From Spirosoma utsteinense (GTDB taxonomy: Bacteria > Bacteroidota > Bacteroidia > Cytophagales > Spirosomataceae): 64,000 nt of DNA. The notes beneath the pieces were generated by a model, which did not search any database, was not told the DNA's origin, and was given only the letters and a program-made list of their open reading frames with translations. The translations under genes and the position numbers were made by a program. Below, piece after piece: positions 51,299 through 64,000 of the stretch. Numbering within the stretch: the first letter of the stretch is position 1; the number at the start of each line of letters is the position of its first letter. The stretch lies in contig NZ_VFIA01000014.1 of the NCBI RefSeq assembly GCF_014282275.1, positions 62,001 through 126,000 of the forward strand, written 5' to 3'.

Positions 51299-51664
51299 TT
51301 AGATTTCCGACAATAGCTGTAGTAACCGGTCCACGTTTATTGGCTTGGCTACGTAGTCGGTTGCGCCAGCCCGAAGGCACTTTTCGCGGTCACCGACCAT
51401 TGCCTGTGCCGTGACCGAGATGATCGGTGTACTGCTCCGGTTCTTCAGTTCTTTTATGCGCGGGATCGCTTCATACCCGTCCATATCCGGCATCATCATA
51501 TCGATGAGAATGACATCGACGACAGCATCTGTCTCCAGAATAGCCAGCGCTTCCTGCGCACTTAGGCAGGAGAGACACTCGTATGACTTCGAACGCAGGG
51601 TCGCCGTCAGGGCAAAAATATTCCTGGAATCATCATCGATTATCAGGACTCGCTTTTTAAGCAT
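51299..51664 (-). CDS. Single-domain response regulator
   Basis: A 121-residue lone receiver. Acidic pair in IIDDDSRN, phospho-acceptor Asp in LIDMMMPDMDGY, Thr in SVTAQA, Lys in VAKPI. There is no output domain. It resembles the third receiver of the adjacent hybrid kinase (same DMMMPxMDGYE and MTGDREKC-type helix), so it probably arose by duplication and takes phosphate from that kinase. Confidence 0.93.
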   Translation of the reverse strand: MLKKRVLIIDDDSRNIFALTATLRSKSYECLSCLSAQEALAILETDAVVDVILIDMMMPDMDGYEAIPRIKELKNRSSTPIISVTAQAMVGDREKCLRAGATDYVAKPINVDRLLQLLSEI

Positions 51665-51772
51665 TTTGTTGGTCAGCTAGGAGGAAGTTTTTAATGTACT
51701 GGCTGGTGGCGGGTTATGGTGGCCAGCCGGTAAAGCCCGGGGCAACGACATACACCGCTACCAGCCCATCCG

Positions 51773-55411
<3,639 letters not shown>

Positions 55412-55429
55412 GAGGGAAAAGTAAACAGC

Positions 55430-57022
55430 TTAGGAGGGGTCGGATTCGCGTAACCGGCTCGCCTGACTGACGGGTAAAACGAGGATAAAGCTGGCACCTT
55501 CGTTGAGGCAGCTCCGGGCCGAAATCAAACCGTGGTGTTTATCGATGTTCTTTTTGGCAATGGCCAGCCCGATACCGGTACCTTCGTAGCTGGTCCGGTT
55601 GTGCAGGCGCTGGAAAATAATGAAAATGCGGCTAAGGAATTTCTCGTCAAATCCAATCCCATTGTCCTGCACGACGATCCGGCAAAACGGACCCGCAGGC
55701 GACGGAAGGCCGTCGATGGCCTTCGTCGCAATCAGTTCGCCATAGATCCGAACAACGGGCGGCTCATCGACCCTGGCAAATTTGAGGGCATTGCTGATCA
55801 GGTTCTGGAACACCTGCCGTATGCGGGTAGGTATCGTATCGACAGGCGGCAGTTTATCGATGGTGATGACGGCACCTGTCCGGGTGATGGTATCATCGAA
55901 ATCCAGCAGCAACTCGCCCAGCAGTGCATTTAGATCGGTAAGCTGGAAGTCTTCGGGCACCGACAGCTGCGAATAGGCAAGCAGATCGTTGATCAGCGCC
56001 GACATCCGGGCCGACGACCGGATAGACCGGTCGAGGTACGATACTGCCTCCGGATTGTCTTTCAGGAATTTTTCCTTGATGGTGTCGTTCAGCAACTGTA
56101 TTTTACGGATAGGCTCCTTCAGATCGTGCGAAACGACCCAGGTAAACTGCTGAAGTTCGTGGTTGGTCCGTTCGAGTTCGGTATTCTTGAGCAGGAGTTC
56201 ATTGGTCCGTAATTCAACCTGTTGCTCCAGTAGTTCAGCCGTCTTCTTTTGGGCATGAATGTCGGTAAACGTGCCAATCCACCGATTGACCACTTCCTGT
56301 TGTTTGATGGGAGTTATGCGCAGCAGGTGATAGCGAAAATCGCCGGAGGCCAGTTCGTTGAGCCGGACTTCCTGCGTAAATTCCGTTCCGCTGGCCAGCG
56401 CGGCTGCCCAACTGGCGCAGATATCATCTTCCGGATGGATCGAAGGGAAGTTACGGGAATCGGGAGCATACCGATACCAGTGTTCGTTCACGTATTCGAG
56501 CTGGCCGTTGGACGCAATGGTGAACGCCATCTGTGGCAGCGATGACAGGACCCGTTGCAGCTCCTGCATCCGCTCGGTCAGCGCGTCCTGCGCCTGTTTG
56601 CGTACTTCGATCTCTTTCCGCAGCGAATCCTGGGTAGCGCGCAGCTCCTGCTGCTGCTCGTACAGCTTTTCGAGGGTTTTTACTTTCAGAACCAGAATGT
56701 CCGGATCGACGGGCTTGGTCAGGTAATCGATCGCTCCGGCCGTATACCCTTTTGTAATGAATCGCTTTTCGGTGTTTACCGCCGACAGAAAAATGATGGA
56801 CGTGTCTTTGGCCTTGCTGAAACCCGCAATGGCATTGGCGACCTCGAACCCGTCCATGCCGGGCATCTGCACGTCGAGGATAATAACCGAGTAGGTTGTG
56901 TTAAGCACTTTTCGTAACGCTTCCTCCCCGGACCCGGCCGTATCGACCGCGAACCGATGCAGTTCGAGAATCTTTTTTAACGGTAGAATATTCTCTGGCC
57001 TATCATCAACTAAAAGGATCAT
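55430..57022 (-). CDS. Receiver-PAS-histidine kinase
   Basis: A 530-residue cytosolic protein. It has an N-terminal receiver (VDDRPEN, Asp in ILDVQMPGMDGF, Lys in LTKPV), a coiled coil, a PAS domain (about 165-290), HisKA (WVVSHDLKEPIRKIQL) and HATPase (NALKFA, DNGIGFDEK, GTGIGLAIA). A receiver in front of a kinase suggests it is controlled by phosphate from another kinase, probably the hybrid kinase encoded next. It is the first gene of the five-gene operon running down to cheB. No promoter match was found upstream. Confidence 0.92.
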   Translation of the reverse strand: MILLVDDRPENILPLKKILELHRFAVDTAGSGEEALRKVLNTTYSVIILDVQMPGMDGFEVANAIAGFSKAKDTSIIFLSAVNTEKRFITKGYTAGAIDYLTKPVDPDILVLKVKTLEKLYEQQQELRATQDSLRKEIEVRKQAQDALTERMQELQRVLSSLPQMAFTIASNGQLEYVNEHWYRYAPDSRNFPSIHPEDDICASWAAALASGTEFTQEVRLNELASGDFRYHLLRITPIKQQEVVNRWIGTFTDIHAQKKTAELLEQQVELRTNELLLKNTELERTNHELQQFTWVVSHDLKEPIRKIQLLNDTIKEKFLKDNPEAVSYLDRSIRSSARMSALINDLLAYSQLSVPEDFQLTDLNALLGELLLDFDDTITRTGAVITIDKLPPVDTIPTRIRQVFQNLISNALKFARVDEPPVVRIYGELIATKAIDGLPSPAGPFCRIVVQDNGIGFDEKFLSRIFIIFQRLHNRTSYEGTGIGLAIAKKNIDKHHGLISARSCLNEGASFILVLPVSQASRLRESDPS

Positions 57023-57365
57023 GTACGTTAAATTGTTAAATCGGAATGCGTGGAGGCTCTGGTGGTTGTCTCGAACATGGATGCTTAACTAACAGAATTA
57101 CAGACGAATACTTTCCTGTACTTGCGCCTTCAATCCAGTATAAGCCGGGTGAATATAGACCAGCTTGGCTACTGCTTCCAAATCAACGGTTTTGTGGTTG
57201 CCCCGCTGTCAGTAGAAACGATTCCATTATCGTCTTACTATACACCTGAATTGGCCCGCTGCTTCCCTGGTTGAGACTGACCAATCAACGATCGATCCGC
57301 AGGCAATAGGTCGTATAGGGCCAACAGGTCACGACAGGCATTCATCCCTTTATTTCGTATAGCGC
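57023..57365. other. Divergent intergenic region, nothing recognised
   Basis: About 340 bp between the receiver-PAS kinase start and the GTG of the Gfo/Idh/MocA gene. A 67-codon plus-strand frame (57046-57249) has no sign of being a real protein. No convincing TAnnTTTG promoter or repeat was seen. Confidence 0.45.
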
Positions 57366-58709
57366 GTGGAGAATTCAAGACGAACCTTTATCAAACAGGC
57401 GGCCCTGACAACCGCCGGACTTACAGTTGGTGGATTGGCCAACGGCATGTCGGCCAAGAGCTACGCCAAAATTATTGGTGCCAACGAGCGGCTCAACCTG
57501 GCCATTATTGGCCTGGGCAGGCGGCTGGGTGCCTACTACGACCCGATCTCACGCAAAGACAGCAATGTCGAGCTGGTATACCTGTGCGACGTGATGAAAA
57601 AACAGCGGGAAGCGGGAGCCAAGAAGTTTTCGAAGTACATCACCTATCAACCCAAGCTGGAAAACGACATCCGTAGAGTTATCGCCGACAAGCAGGTCGA
57701 TGCTATTTTCAACGCCACCCCCGACCACTGGCACGCGCCGGGCACCTGGCTGGCTGTTCAGGGCGGGAAGCACGTATATGTTGAAAAGCCGTGTAGCCAC
57801 AACCCCCGCGAAGGTGAAATCCTGGGCGAATGCCAGAAAAAGTACGGCAAAATTATTCAGATGGGCAACCAGCAGCGTTCAGCACCGGAATCGATCGATA
57901 TCATCAATCAGATTCATAACGGGGCCATTGGAAAAGCCTACAAAGCCGTCGCTTTTTATGCCGCCAGTCGGGGCGAGGTGCCCATTCCGAAGAAAGCGCC
58001 CGTCCCCGACGGCCTGGACTGGGTGTTGTTTCAGGGGCCCGCTCCCCGTGTGCCGTATACCCACGATACCTGGGATTACAACTGGCACTGGTATGGGTGG
58101 CAGTATGGCACTGCCGAAAGCGGCAACAACGCTACCCACGAACTGGACGTAGCCCGGTGGGCGCTACAGGTCGAGTTTCCAGAGTTTGTATCGGCAGAGG
58201 CCGCCAAACGGTCTTTTCCTGAGGATGGATGGGCGGTTTACGACACGATGGAAGCCACCTTCCGGTTTCCCGGCAACAAAATCATTCAGTGGGATGGCAA
58301 GAGCCGCAATGGACATAAAACCTACGGCAGCGACCGGGGCACGATCATCTATGGCAGTACCGGTACGGTCTACGTCGACCGGGATGGCTACAAGCTCTAT
58401 AACCGGGAAGGCAGGGTTGTCAAAGAAAGCAAGGCCGCAGGCTCCGAAGCGGGTACGGCCCTGGGCGGTGGCGGAGATATGACAACCCTGCATATCGTTA
58501 ACTTCTTCGATGCCATTCGGGGAAAAGCCAAACAGGCATCGCCCATCGAGGAAGGGGCTAAAAGTACGCTGCTCTGTCACCTGGCGAATATCTCCTACCG
58601 TACCAACAAATCATTCGAGGTGGACACCAAAAATGGTCATATCCGCGATAAGGAGGCCATGAAATTGTGGAGCCGCGAGTATGAGAAAGGCTGGGAGCCG
58701 AACATTTGA
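57366..58709 (+). CDS. Tat-exported Gfo/Idh/MocA family oxidoreductase
   Basis: A 447-residue NAD(P)-dependent oxidoreductase with GTG as the apparent start. The twin-arginine signal (SRRTFIKQAALTTAG) comes at once, which supports this start. The Rossmann fold begins LNLAIIGLGRRLG, and the family motif VEKPCSHNPREGE contains the EKP catalytic Lys. Exported members in Bacteroidota are often glycoside hydrolases of the GH109 type or act on sugars with bound NAD. The substrate is unknown. A strong hairpin follows the stop. Confidence 0.9.
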   Translation: MENSRRTFIKQAALTTAGLTVGGLANGMSAKSYAKIIGANERLNLAIIGLGRRLGAYYDPISRKDSNVELVYLCDVMKKQREAGAKKFSKYITYQPKLENDIRRVIADKQVDAIFNATPDHWHAPGTWLAVQGGKHVYVEKPCSHNPREGEILGECQKKYGKIIQMGNQQRSAPESIDIINQIHNGAIGKAYKAVAFYAASRGEVPIPKKAPVPDGLDWVLFQGPAPRVPYTHDTWDYNWHWYGWQYGTAESGNNATHELDVARWALQVEFPEFVSAEAAKRSFPEDGWAVYDTMEATFRFPGNKIIQWDGKSRNGHKTYGSDRGTIIYGSTGTVYVDRDGYKLYNREGRVVKESKAAGSEAGTALGGGGDMTTLHIVNFFDAIRGKAKQASPIEEGAKSTLLCHLANISYRTNKSFEVDTKNGHIRDKEAMKLWSREYEKGWEPNI

Positions 58710-58713
58710 TGGG

Positions 58714-58760
58714 TTGGCCGGGGCAGGTGGAGTCAGACTAGCTCCGCCTGCCCCGGCCAA
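58714..58760 (+). terminator. Long GC-rich hairpin after the Gfo/Idh/MocA gene
   Basis: TTGGCCGGGGCAGGTGGAG (58714-58732) pairs with CTCCGCCTGCCCCGGCCAA (58742-58760), 19 bp with one wobble, around a 9-nt loop. It starts 4 bp after the stop codon. A T-run comes only about 20 bp later (58777-58785), so it may act as a terminator or protect the mRNA end. Confidence 0.65.
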
Positions 58761-58892
58761 TACAATCTTTGTGATTCTCTTTTTTAAAGATTTCTTCATT
58801 CTGCCGGATCGCACCAGCCCGGGCCGTCTGTTTTCGGGTGCCGCCATTCGTTGCCCGTTGCCAGGTTATTTGAAATTAGTATGGGTGTCGCA

Positions 58893-58917
58893 TTGACATT
58901 TAATTTTTAAGTGTCAA
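58893..58917. promoter_or_regulatory. Palindromic operator candidate upstream of xylose isomerase
   Basis: TTGACATTTAA (58893-58903) and TTAAGTGTCAA (58907-58917) are reverse complements at 10 of 11 positions with a TTT centre. The site lies about 105 bp before xylA, where a sugar-responsive repressor would act. The regulator gene is not in the window. Confidence 0.55.
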
Positions 58918-59020
58918 CTTTACACTCATTACGAATCCTGATCGGTTCAGGCCGTATGCCGGTGGCTGACGTGTCACGCAAAGCGGCAAACTCTAATCAA
59001 CAAGTAGAAAACCAGATAGC

Positions 59021-60352
59021 ATGAAAAACATCACATTGGGCGACCAGGAATACTTTACCGGAATAGGCCCTATTGCTTACGAAGGCATTCAGTCGAAAAA
59101 CCCCTTAGCGTTTAAATGGTACAATCCTGAACTCATCATCAATGGTAAATCGCTACGCGACCATATGCGGTTTGCCATTAGCTACTGGCACTCGTTCACC
59201 GGCACGGGGGGCGACCCATTTGGACCCGGCACCCGTGTGTTCCCCTGGGATTCGAGCAGCGATGCCAACGTACGGGCGAAGGAAAAAATGGACGCAGCCT
59301 TTGAGTTCATCACCAAAATTGACGCTCCCTATTACTGTTTCCACGATATCGACCTGGTCGACGAAGGGGACTCGGCCAGTGAGTACGAGAAACGCCTGCA
59401 AACCATTGTCGAGTACGCCAAGCAGAAACAGCAGGCCAGCGGGGTAAAATTACTGTGGGGCACCGCCAATGCCTTCTCCAACCCGCGCTACATGAATGGC
59501 GCATCGACCAATCCCGACTTTTCGGTGTTGGCCTATGCCGGCACACAGGTGAAAAACGCACTCGATGCAACCATTGCGCTGGGTGGCGAAAACTACGTGT
59601 TCTGGGGCGGTCGTGAAGGCTACATGTCGCTGCTGAATACCAACATGAAGCGTGAAGTGGAGCACCTGGCTCAGTTCCTGACCATTGCGCGCGATTATGC
59701 CCGCAAGCAGGGATTCACCGGCACGTTCTTCATCGAGCCCAAGCCGATGGAGCCAACGAAACACCAGTACGACTACGATGCGGCCACCGTTATCGGCTTC
59801 CTCCGCCAGTATGGCCTCGACAAAGATTTCCAATTGAACATCGAAGTCAACCACGCGACACTGGCCGGACATACCTTCGATCATGAATTGCAGGTAGCGG
59901 CCGATGCGGGTATGCTGGGCAGTATTGACGCCAACCGGGGCGACAACCAGAATGGCTGGGACACCGACCAGTTCCCCATCAATCTCTATGAACTCACCGA
60001 GGCCATGCTGGTCATTCAGCAGGCGGGGGGAATCAAGCCGGGGGGAATCAATTTCGACGCCAAGGTGCGCCGGAACTCAACCGATTTCGACGATCTGTTC
60101 ATTGCCCATATCAGCGGTATGGATGCCTTTGCCCGGTCGTTCATCGTGGCCGACAGGATCCTGAAAGAGTCGGATTACCTGAAGTTCCGAAACGAGCGCT
60201 ATGCCTCGTTCGACCAGGGTGCGGGGAAAGACTTTGAACAGGGTAAACTAACCCTGGAAGACCTGCGCGCCTACACCATGCAAAACGGGGAGCCCCAAAT
60301 GCGTAGTGGGAAGCAGGAATGGCTGGAAAGCATCATCAATCAGTACATGTAG
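59021..60352 (+). CDS. xylA: Xylose isomerase
   Basis: A 443-residue class II xylose isomerase, normal length. It interconverts D-xylose and D-xylulose (and glucose/fructose weakly) in the cytosol. Signature pieces: [10 protein letters not shown] (catalytic His and Asp), [49 protein letters not shown] (metal Glu, Lys and His), [17 protein letters not shown] and [20 protein letters not shown] (metal Asp cluster). No xylulokinase or transporter is adjacent, so the xylose pathway must be completed elsewhere. A palindromic operator lies upstream and a terminator downstream. Confidence 0.97.
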   Translation: MKNITLGDQEYFTGIGPIAYEGIQSKNPLAFKWYNPELIINGKSLRDHMRFAISYWHSFTGTGGDPFGPGTRVFPWDSSSDANVRAKEKMDAAFEFITKIDAPYYCFHDIDLVDEGDSASEYEKRLQTIVEYAKQKQQASGVKLLWGTANAFSNPRYMNGASTNPDFSVLAYAGTQVKNALDATIALGGENYVFWGGREGYMSLLNTNMKREVEHLAQFLTIARDYARKQGFTGTFFIEPKPMEPTKHQYDYDAATVIGFLRQYGLDKDFQLNIEVNHATLAGHTFDHELQVAADAGMLGSIDANRGDNQNGWDTDQFPINLYELTEAMLVIQQAGGIKPGGINFDAKVRRNSTDFDDLFIAHISGMDAFARSFIVADRILKESDYLKFRNERYASFDQGAGKDFEQGKLTLEDLRAYTMQNGEPQMRSGKQEWLESIINQYM

Positions 60353-60377
60353 GTTTCCTGCCCGGTAATCTACGAAG

Positions 60378-60415
60378 AGGCCTGTCCGGCATACCGGATG
60401 GGCCTTCTCTTTTTT
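60378..60415 (+). terminator. Rho-independent terminator after xylA
   Basis: AGGCCTGTCCGG pairs with CCGGATGGGCCT (two wobble pairs) around a CATA loop and is followed by TCTCTTTTTT. It begins 25 bp after the xylA stop. Confidence 0.85.
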
Positions 60416-60626
60416 ATGCCCCACCAGTGCGTTCTGGTTAATACGGAATAGTGGCGAACGGTGAATTAACCGGCTGGCAGCGGCCTGCCGATCCGTGCCG
60501 ATGGTCAAGGGTCGCAGCAACCGGAAAACCGGGATTCAGTCAAAACTTATAATGTGATTAGAATCCGACGCTTCCTGTAACAGATGAACTGGACGGACGT
60601 TGTTTGTGGAAATAGGCTGACCATGA

Positions 60627-62030
60627 ATGACTAACAGACCATCCCGCTACGCACGAGTCCTCGCCTGGCTTGACCAGCACCTGATCCGAAAACTCTACAC
60701 CGAGCGTGTCCGCCGGACAATCCTGCAAAGTCTCCCGTTCTGGGTAGCCTCTATACTCACCGGCCTGATGGCGGTAAGTTACGAAGCGTTGTTTGCCTGG
60801 GCAGAAAAGACCAGTTTTGCCTGGTTACAGGCGCAGCCGTTGCTGGCCTTTGGAGTGGTACCGATCGGTTTTTTAGCGTCCTGGCTACTGGTATACAAAC
60901 TGGCCCCGGCAGCCAGAGGTAGCGGTATTCCGCAGGTAATGGCAGGCATCGAACTATCGAACCCGACACAACACGGAAAAACAGCTTACCTGCTGAGTTT
61001 GCGGGTGGCTTTTGTCAAGGTATTGAGTAGTGCCCTGCTGCTTGTCAGCGGGGGCGTCATCGGTCGGGAGGGGCCAACCATTCAGATTTCGGCGGCCATC
61101 TTCCGGGCTGTCAACCGCCTTCAGCCCGCAGGCTGGCCGCAACTATCCCGCCAGATTGCCCTTATTACCGGTGGAGCCGCAGGGCTGGCTGCGGCCTTCA
61201 ACACCCCCCTGGGCGGTATCGTATTTGTCGTGGAAGAACTGACCCAAACCCACATCACTCATTTTCGGACAGCCGTTTTTACAGCTGTCATCATTGCGGG
61301 CATGACCGCTCAGGCAATTTTGGGTCCCTACCTGTACCTGGGATACCCCGTCATTAAGGCCTCCTCGGGCTGGTTTTTGGGCGTTGTGGTCCTGATGGCG
61401 CTGGTTTGCGGACTGGCCGGAGCCCTGTTTGCCAGAACCCTCCTCTGGCTCAACGCCTACCGCCGACGGTTCACCACGGTAGCTACACAGGCGGGCTGGG
61501 TGGCGGGTTGCGGAATCGCTATGGCCGCGCTGGCCTATTGGGTCGGAACCGATGCGGTAGGAACGGGCAAACCCATCATTAACCGGCTCCTGTTTCAGCC
61601 CGACGAGCTGGCCCCCTGGTACCTGTTTCCCGTTCGCTACGCGGGCATGGCGCTCAGCTACAGCAGTGGCGGGGCGGGGGGCGTGTTTGCCACCTCGCTC
61701 AGTGCCGGCGCTATCCTCGGCGACGGGCTGGCGCGGCTGACAAACGTAGCCCAGGCCGATCATAATCTCGTGATCATGGTCAGTATGGTTAGTTTTCTGA
61801 CGGGTGTGGTACGCTCCCCGTTTACGGCGGCTATTCTGGTGCTGGAAATGACGGATCGGCATTCGGCTATTTTCCAGCTGCTGCTGGGTGGTCTGGTAGC
61901 GCAGGGAGCCGCATCGCTGGTAGACCCGGTCTCTTTTTATGAGCACCTGAAGGCGGGGTTCATGGCCGAAGCCCTGGGCCAGCCCGGCAGCCCGGCTAAA
62001 ACCCTCCCCAACCTGTCCACCAGGGAGTGA
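60627..62030 (+). CDS. CLC family chloride channel / H+-coupled chloride transporter
   Basis: A 467-residue inner-membrane protein with about ten or more hydrophobic helices. The three selectivity segments are present in altered form: RGSGIPQV, IGREGPTIQ (with the gating Glu) and GGAGGVFATSL. The helix GGIVFVVEELTQ also matches. There are no C-terminal CBS domains. The gating Glu is kept, but whether it works as an exchanger or a channel cannot be settled by eye. It is transcribed alone. Confidence 0.93.
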   Translation: MTNRPSRYARVLAWLDQHLIRKLYTERVRRTILQSLPFWVASILTGLMAVSYEALFAWAEKTSFAWLQAQPLLAFGVVPIGFLASWLLVYKLAPAARGSGIPQVMAGIELSNPTQHGKTAYLLSLRVAFVKVLSSALLLVSGGVIGREGPTIQISAAIFRAVNRLQPAGWPQLSRQIALITGGAAGLAAAFNTPLGGIVFVVEELTQTHITHFRTAVFTAVIIAGMTAQAILGPYLYLGYPVIKASSGWFLGVVVLMALVCGLAGALFARTLLWLNAYRRRFTTVATQAGWVAGCGIAMAALAYWVGTDAVGTGKPIINRLLFQPDELAPWYLFPVRYAGMALSYSSGGAGGVFATSLSAGAILGDGLARLTNVAQADHNLVIMVSMVSFLTGVVRSPFTAAILVLEMTDRHSAIFQLLLGGLVAQGAASLVDPVSFYEHLKAGFMAEALGQPGSPAKTLPNLSTRE

Positions 62031-62057
62031 ACAAACCCAATTGTTCAGGGCGCGCTG

Positions 62058-62297
62058 CTATTCGGCAGACGTAACCGGATTGAAGTAGTCGACCCGGGTA
62101 AGCGACGCGAAGAGGGCTTTCTTGGAAGGCTGGTCGCCCGAATCGAAGATCCGGAAAGCCGCCCAGTTTACGTAGGCCATGTTCGTGCCAACTTCCAGAT
62201 AACCCGCATCGGAAACATGGTCGAGTTTTGGCAAATAGAGCACGGTGAGGGTAATACTGGGTTGGCCTTTGGGGTAAAATGTCCAGGTGAGCTTCAT
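62058..62297 (-). CDS. Small hypothetical protein
   Basis: A 79-codon frame from MKLTWTFYPKGQPSITLTVL to a stop 27 bp from the end of the convergent CLC gene. An upstream in-frame ATG at 62351 would add 18 residues. The sequence looks protein-like and beta-rich (ITLTVLYLPKLD, YLEVGTNMAYVNWAAFRIFD), with codon choice similar to neighbours, but I recognise no family. It follows the GH140 gene on the same strand by under 80 bp and might be cotranscribed. Confidence 0.45.
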   Translation of the reverse strand: MKLTWTFYPKGQPSITLTVLYLPKLDHVSDAGYLEVGTNMAYVNWAAFRIFDSGDQPSKKALFASLTRVDYFNPVTSAE

Positions 62298-62375
62298 ATC
62301 GAACAGAAAAGTACCACAAGGTACAAAACCCAATTGGTTAGCGTTTGTCAAACCCGAAATCGATACCGGTGCCGA

Positions 62376-63764
62376 TCAGGGCATGGGGTACTTTTTGGCC
62401 GCGTCGTCCAGCACCAGTACCCAGTCATGGCCATACCCGCTGTCGGGTGGGGTAAATTGCCGGGGCTGCTGGTTGTCGAAGGTCCCGGCCGCCTTCGTTT
62501 TACCCGTTCTCGGATCGAACCAGTTGGCCACCAGTGACTTACCCGCCACTTTGCCGGGATTTACCGTAAAGGGCCGTCCCGATGACGTATAGACGAATGC
62601 ATAATCACGGCCCCGCGTCGCCTGAATCCGGTCGGCCGGGTTGAGGTTATTTTCAACGATCATCGTTTGATCCGGCACCCGGTCGAGCAGGGGACGCGCG
62701 GTCATCAGGCGTTTGACGAACATCATTTGATTGGCCCCCGGCAGTTCGATCGCTTCCGGCCAGAACAGATGTGGCCCGTTCACGGCGGGGCGGCTGCTAC
62801 TGTACATCTGCCAGATGTCATGGCAGCCGTAGGTATGCCCGAAAGCGCCGGCAAACAGGTCCAGGTACGCATACTGACGAACATCGAACGCATTAGACGT
62901 GCCAAGATCCTTAACATTAAAGCAAACCGGATGGTCTTCGTAAATGGGCTCGGCGTCCATCGTCGGTTTTGTGGGCTGCCGGTTGTAGGCCGCAGCAATG
63001 TTGTCATACACGGGCGTAAACCGGCAATGGCCATTCTGGTGCATGTTGAAATCGAACCAGCTATCGTCATGGAACCACTTCGACGCGCCCCCATCGGTGC
63101 CATTCGGCTGGGGATGGAACGACATCAGCGCTTTGTCAGGACCGCCCACGCCTTCCTGTACGCCTTCGGCCATAGCCCGCCAGATCGCCAGATCGGTCGA
63201 GCCCTCGCGGGGGTTTCGGTCACCGCCCATGATCCAGATCAGGTTCTGACGGGTTTTGTACCGGTTGCCCAGGTAACGGCCGTAGGTTCGGGCATTGGCC
63301 GGTGTGAAAATTTCCGGGCCGTTACCCCAGGTGCTTTTAAATATTTTGTCTCCCCAGGTGGGCAACAGCGCTATCTGTATCCCGTATTGAGCCGCTTTGT
63401 CGATGATATAATCGACATGGGCAAAGTAGGCTTCGTTGGGTTTCGCGGGATCGTTGTTCAGCAGGGGCGTTTCGCCATAGGGGTTGGGCTCTTTCAGGCC
63501 GTCGAACTCAGCCAGTACTACTGCCTGCACCACCGTGAATCCCTGCTCGGCCCGGCGCTTGAGGTATTTGTCGGCCTCTTCCCGGTTGAGTCGATGGAAA
63601 AGCTCCCAGGCGGTATCCCCCAGCCAGAAAAACGGAGTTCCGTCCTGATGGACCAGATACCGTTTGTTTTCTGACACCTTCACGGGGCCATGTGTTGCCG
63701 GAGATTGCGCCTGTGCCAGCAGACACAGGGCCATGAGGGCTCCCAGTAGGACTATTTTTTTCAT
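62376..63764 (-). CDS. Glycoside hydrolase family 140 (apiosidase-like, DUF4038)
   Basis: A 462-residue exported protein with a signal peptide (ending LLAQAQS). The TIM-barrel DUF4038 domain shows PFFWLGDTAWELFHRLNREEAD, ADVY-type helices, NLIWIMGGDRNP (catalytic Asp region) and MDAEPIYEDHP (catalytic Glu region). A C-terminal DUF5060/collagen-binding-like beta domain (about 370-462) ends in VLVLDD. GH140 enzymes release apiose side chains from rhamnogalacturonan II, a plant pectin. Other members of this broad group may act on other glycans. Confidence 0.9.
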   Translation of the reverse strand: MKKIVLLGALMALCLLAQAQSPATHGPVKVSENKRYLVHQDGTPFFWLGDTAWELFHRLNREEADKYLKRRAEQGFTVVQAVVLAEFDGLKEPNPYGETPLLNNDPAKPNEAYFAHVDYIIDKAAQYGIQIALLPTWGDKIFKSTWGNGPEIFTPANARTYGRYLGNRYKTRQNLIWIMGGDRNPREGSTDLAIWRAMAEGVQEGVGGPDKALMSFHPQPNGTDGGASKWFHDDSWFDFNMHQNGHCRFTPVYDNIAAAYNRQPTKPTMDAEPIYEDHPVCFNVKDLGTSNAFDVRQYAYLDLFAGAFGHTYGCHDIWQMYSSSRPAVNGPHLFWPEAIELPGANQMMFVKRLMTARPLLDRVPDQTMIVENNLNPADRIQATRGRDYAFVYTSSGRPFTVNPGKVAGKSLVANWFDPRTGKTKAAGTFDNQQPRQFTPPDSGYGHDWVLVLDDAAKKYPMP

Positions 63765-64000
63765 GTGGTGGCTAAACGGGCTTATGTTGGTTCCCGGCTT
63801 TCGTTCGTCCCCGGACCAGGTTGCCAGTAATGCCTAAAGAAAACAGGACACCCCCGTTTACTGATCGTCCAGGCAACACGGGGTCGATACCGTTCTTCTG
63901 GAAGCGTTGTCAGAGCGCTTATCGATCGATGTTGGCCCGGAATACCTGTCTACAATACGATGTTCCTGTCATTCGTTATTAATCAGGCCGCGCCAAACAA
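63765..64000. other. Upstream region of the GH140 gene, nothing recognised
   Basis: The last 236 bp hold no open frame I can support and no clear promoter match or repeat. Confidence 0.4.

Noticed and set aside
57046-57249. Plus-strand frame of 67 codons in the divergent region before the Gfo/Idh/MocA gene
   Set aside because: There is no start context, family motif or signal peptide. It is treated as chance.

Overview
The window looks like a chromosome segment of a Cytophagales bacterium (phylum Bacteroidota), most like Spirosoma and its relatives. Support comes from a hybrid two-component system with a beta-propeller sensor and AraC output, a TonB-dependent receptor with a carboxypeptidase-regulatory-like N-terminus, MacB/FtsX permeases, GH140, many Tat and lipoprotein signals, and promoters of the Bacteroidota type (TTTG, 17-20 bp, TAnnTTTG). 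I see no rRNA, tRNA, CRISPR array, intact insertion sequence or prophage. The taxonomic call is an inference from gene content.

Layout. 0-3 kb: a truncated alpha/beta hydrolase, then an aldo/keto reductase directly followed by an AraC regulator. 3-6 kb: an Xre/MbcA-RES toxin-antitoxin pair whose antitoxin is frameshifted at its C-terminal tail, a small lipoprotein and a patatin phospholipase. 6-15 kb: a MacB-type permease and a marR-tolC-adaptor-RND efflux operon with an operator candidate inside the marR promoter. 15-22 kb: a three-subunit molybdenum hydroxylase resembling PaoABC (Tat signal on the 2Fe-2S subunit), a fasciclin protein and two tandem DUF421 proteins. 22-28 kb: a lipoprotein GH13 enzyme and a large one-protein two-component system (HTCS), followed by a 21-bp-period direct repeat typical of AraC-type binding.

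28-34 kb is the most unusual block. It holds an unrecognised Tat lipoprotein followed by three serine hydrolase (beta-lactamase fold) lipoproteins, and all four carry an Asp-His...Pro motif a few residues after the lipidated Cys. 34-43 kb: two sensor kinases flank a RidA / D-threonine aldolase-like / M19 dipeptidase operon, with a DmpA-type aminopeptidase nearby. Together these suggest use of D-amino-acid peptides. 43-50 kb: a PhoD-like phosphatase, a Tat TIM-barrel protein, a Crp/Fnr regulator and an Oar-type TonB receptor, closed by a perfect 38-bp inverted repeat.

50-57 kb: a five-gene minus-strand signalling operon (REC-PAS kinase, CHASE3/GAF hybrid kinase with three receivers, lone receiver, CheR, CheB) with no chemotaxis machinery beside it. 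57-64 kb: a Tat Gfo/Idh/MocA oxidoreductase, xylose isomerase behind a palindromic operator candidate, a CLC chloride transporter, a small orphan ORF and a GH140 glycosidase.

Bounds and functions are from reading the sequence only. Domain calls rest on visible motifs, not on database searches.
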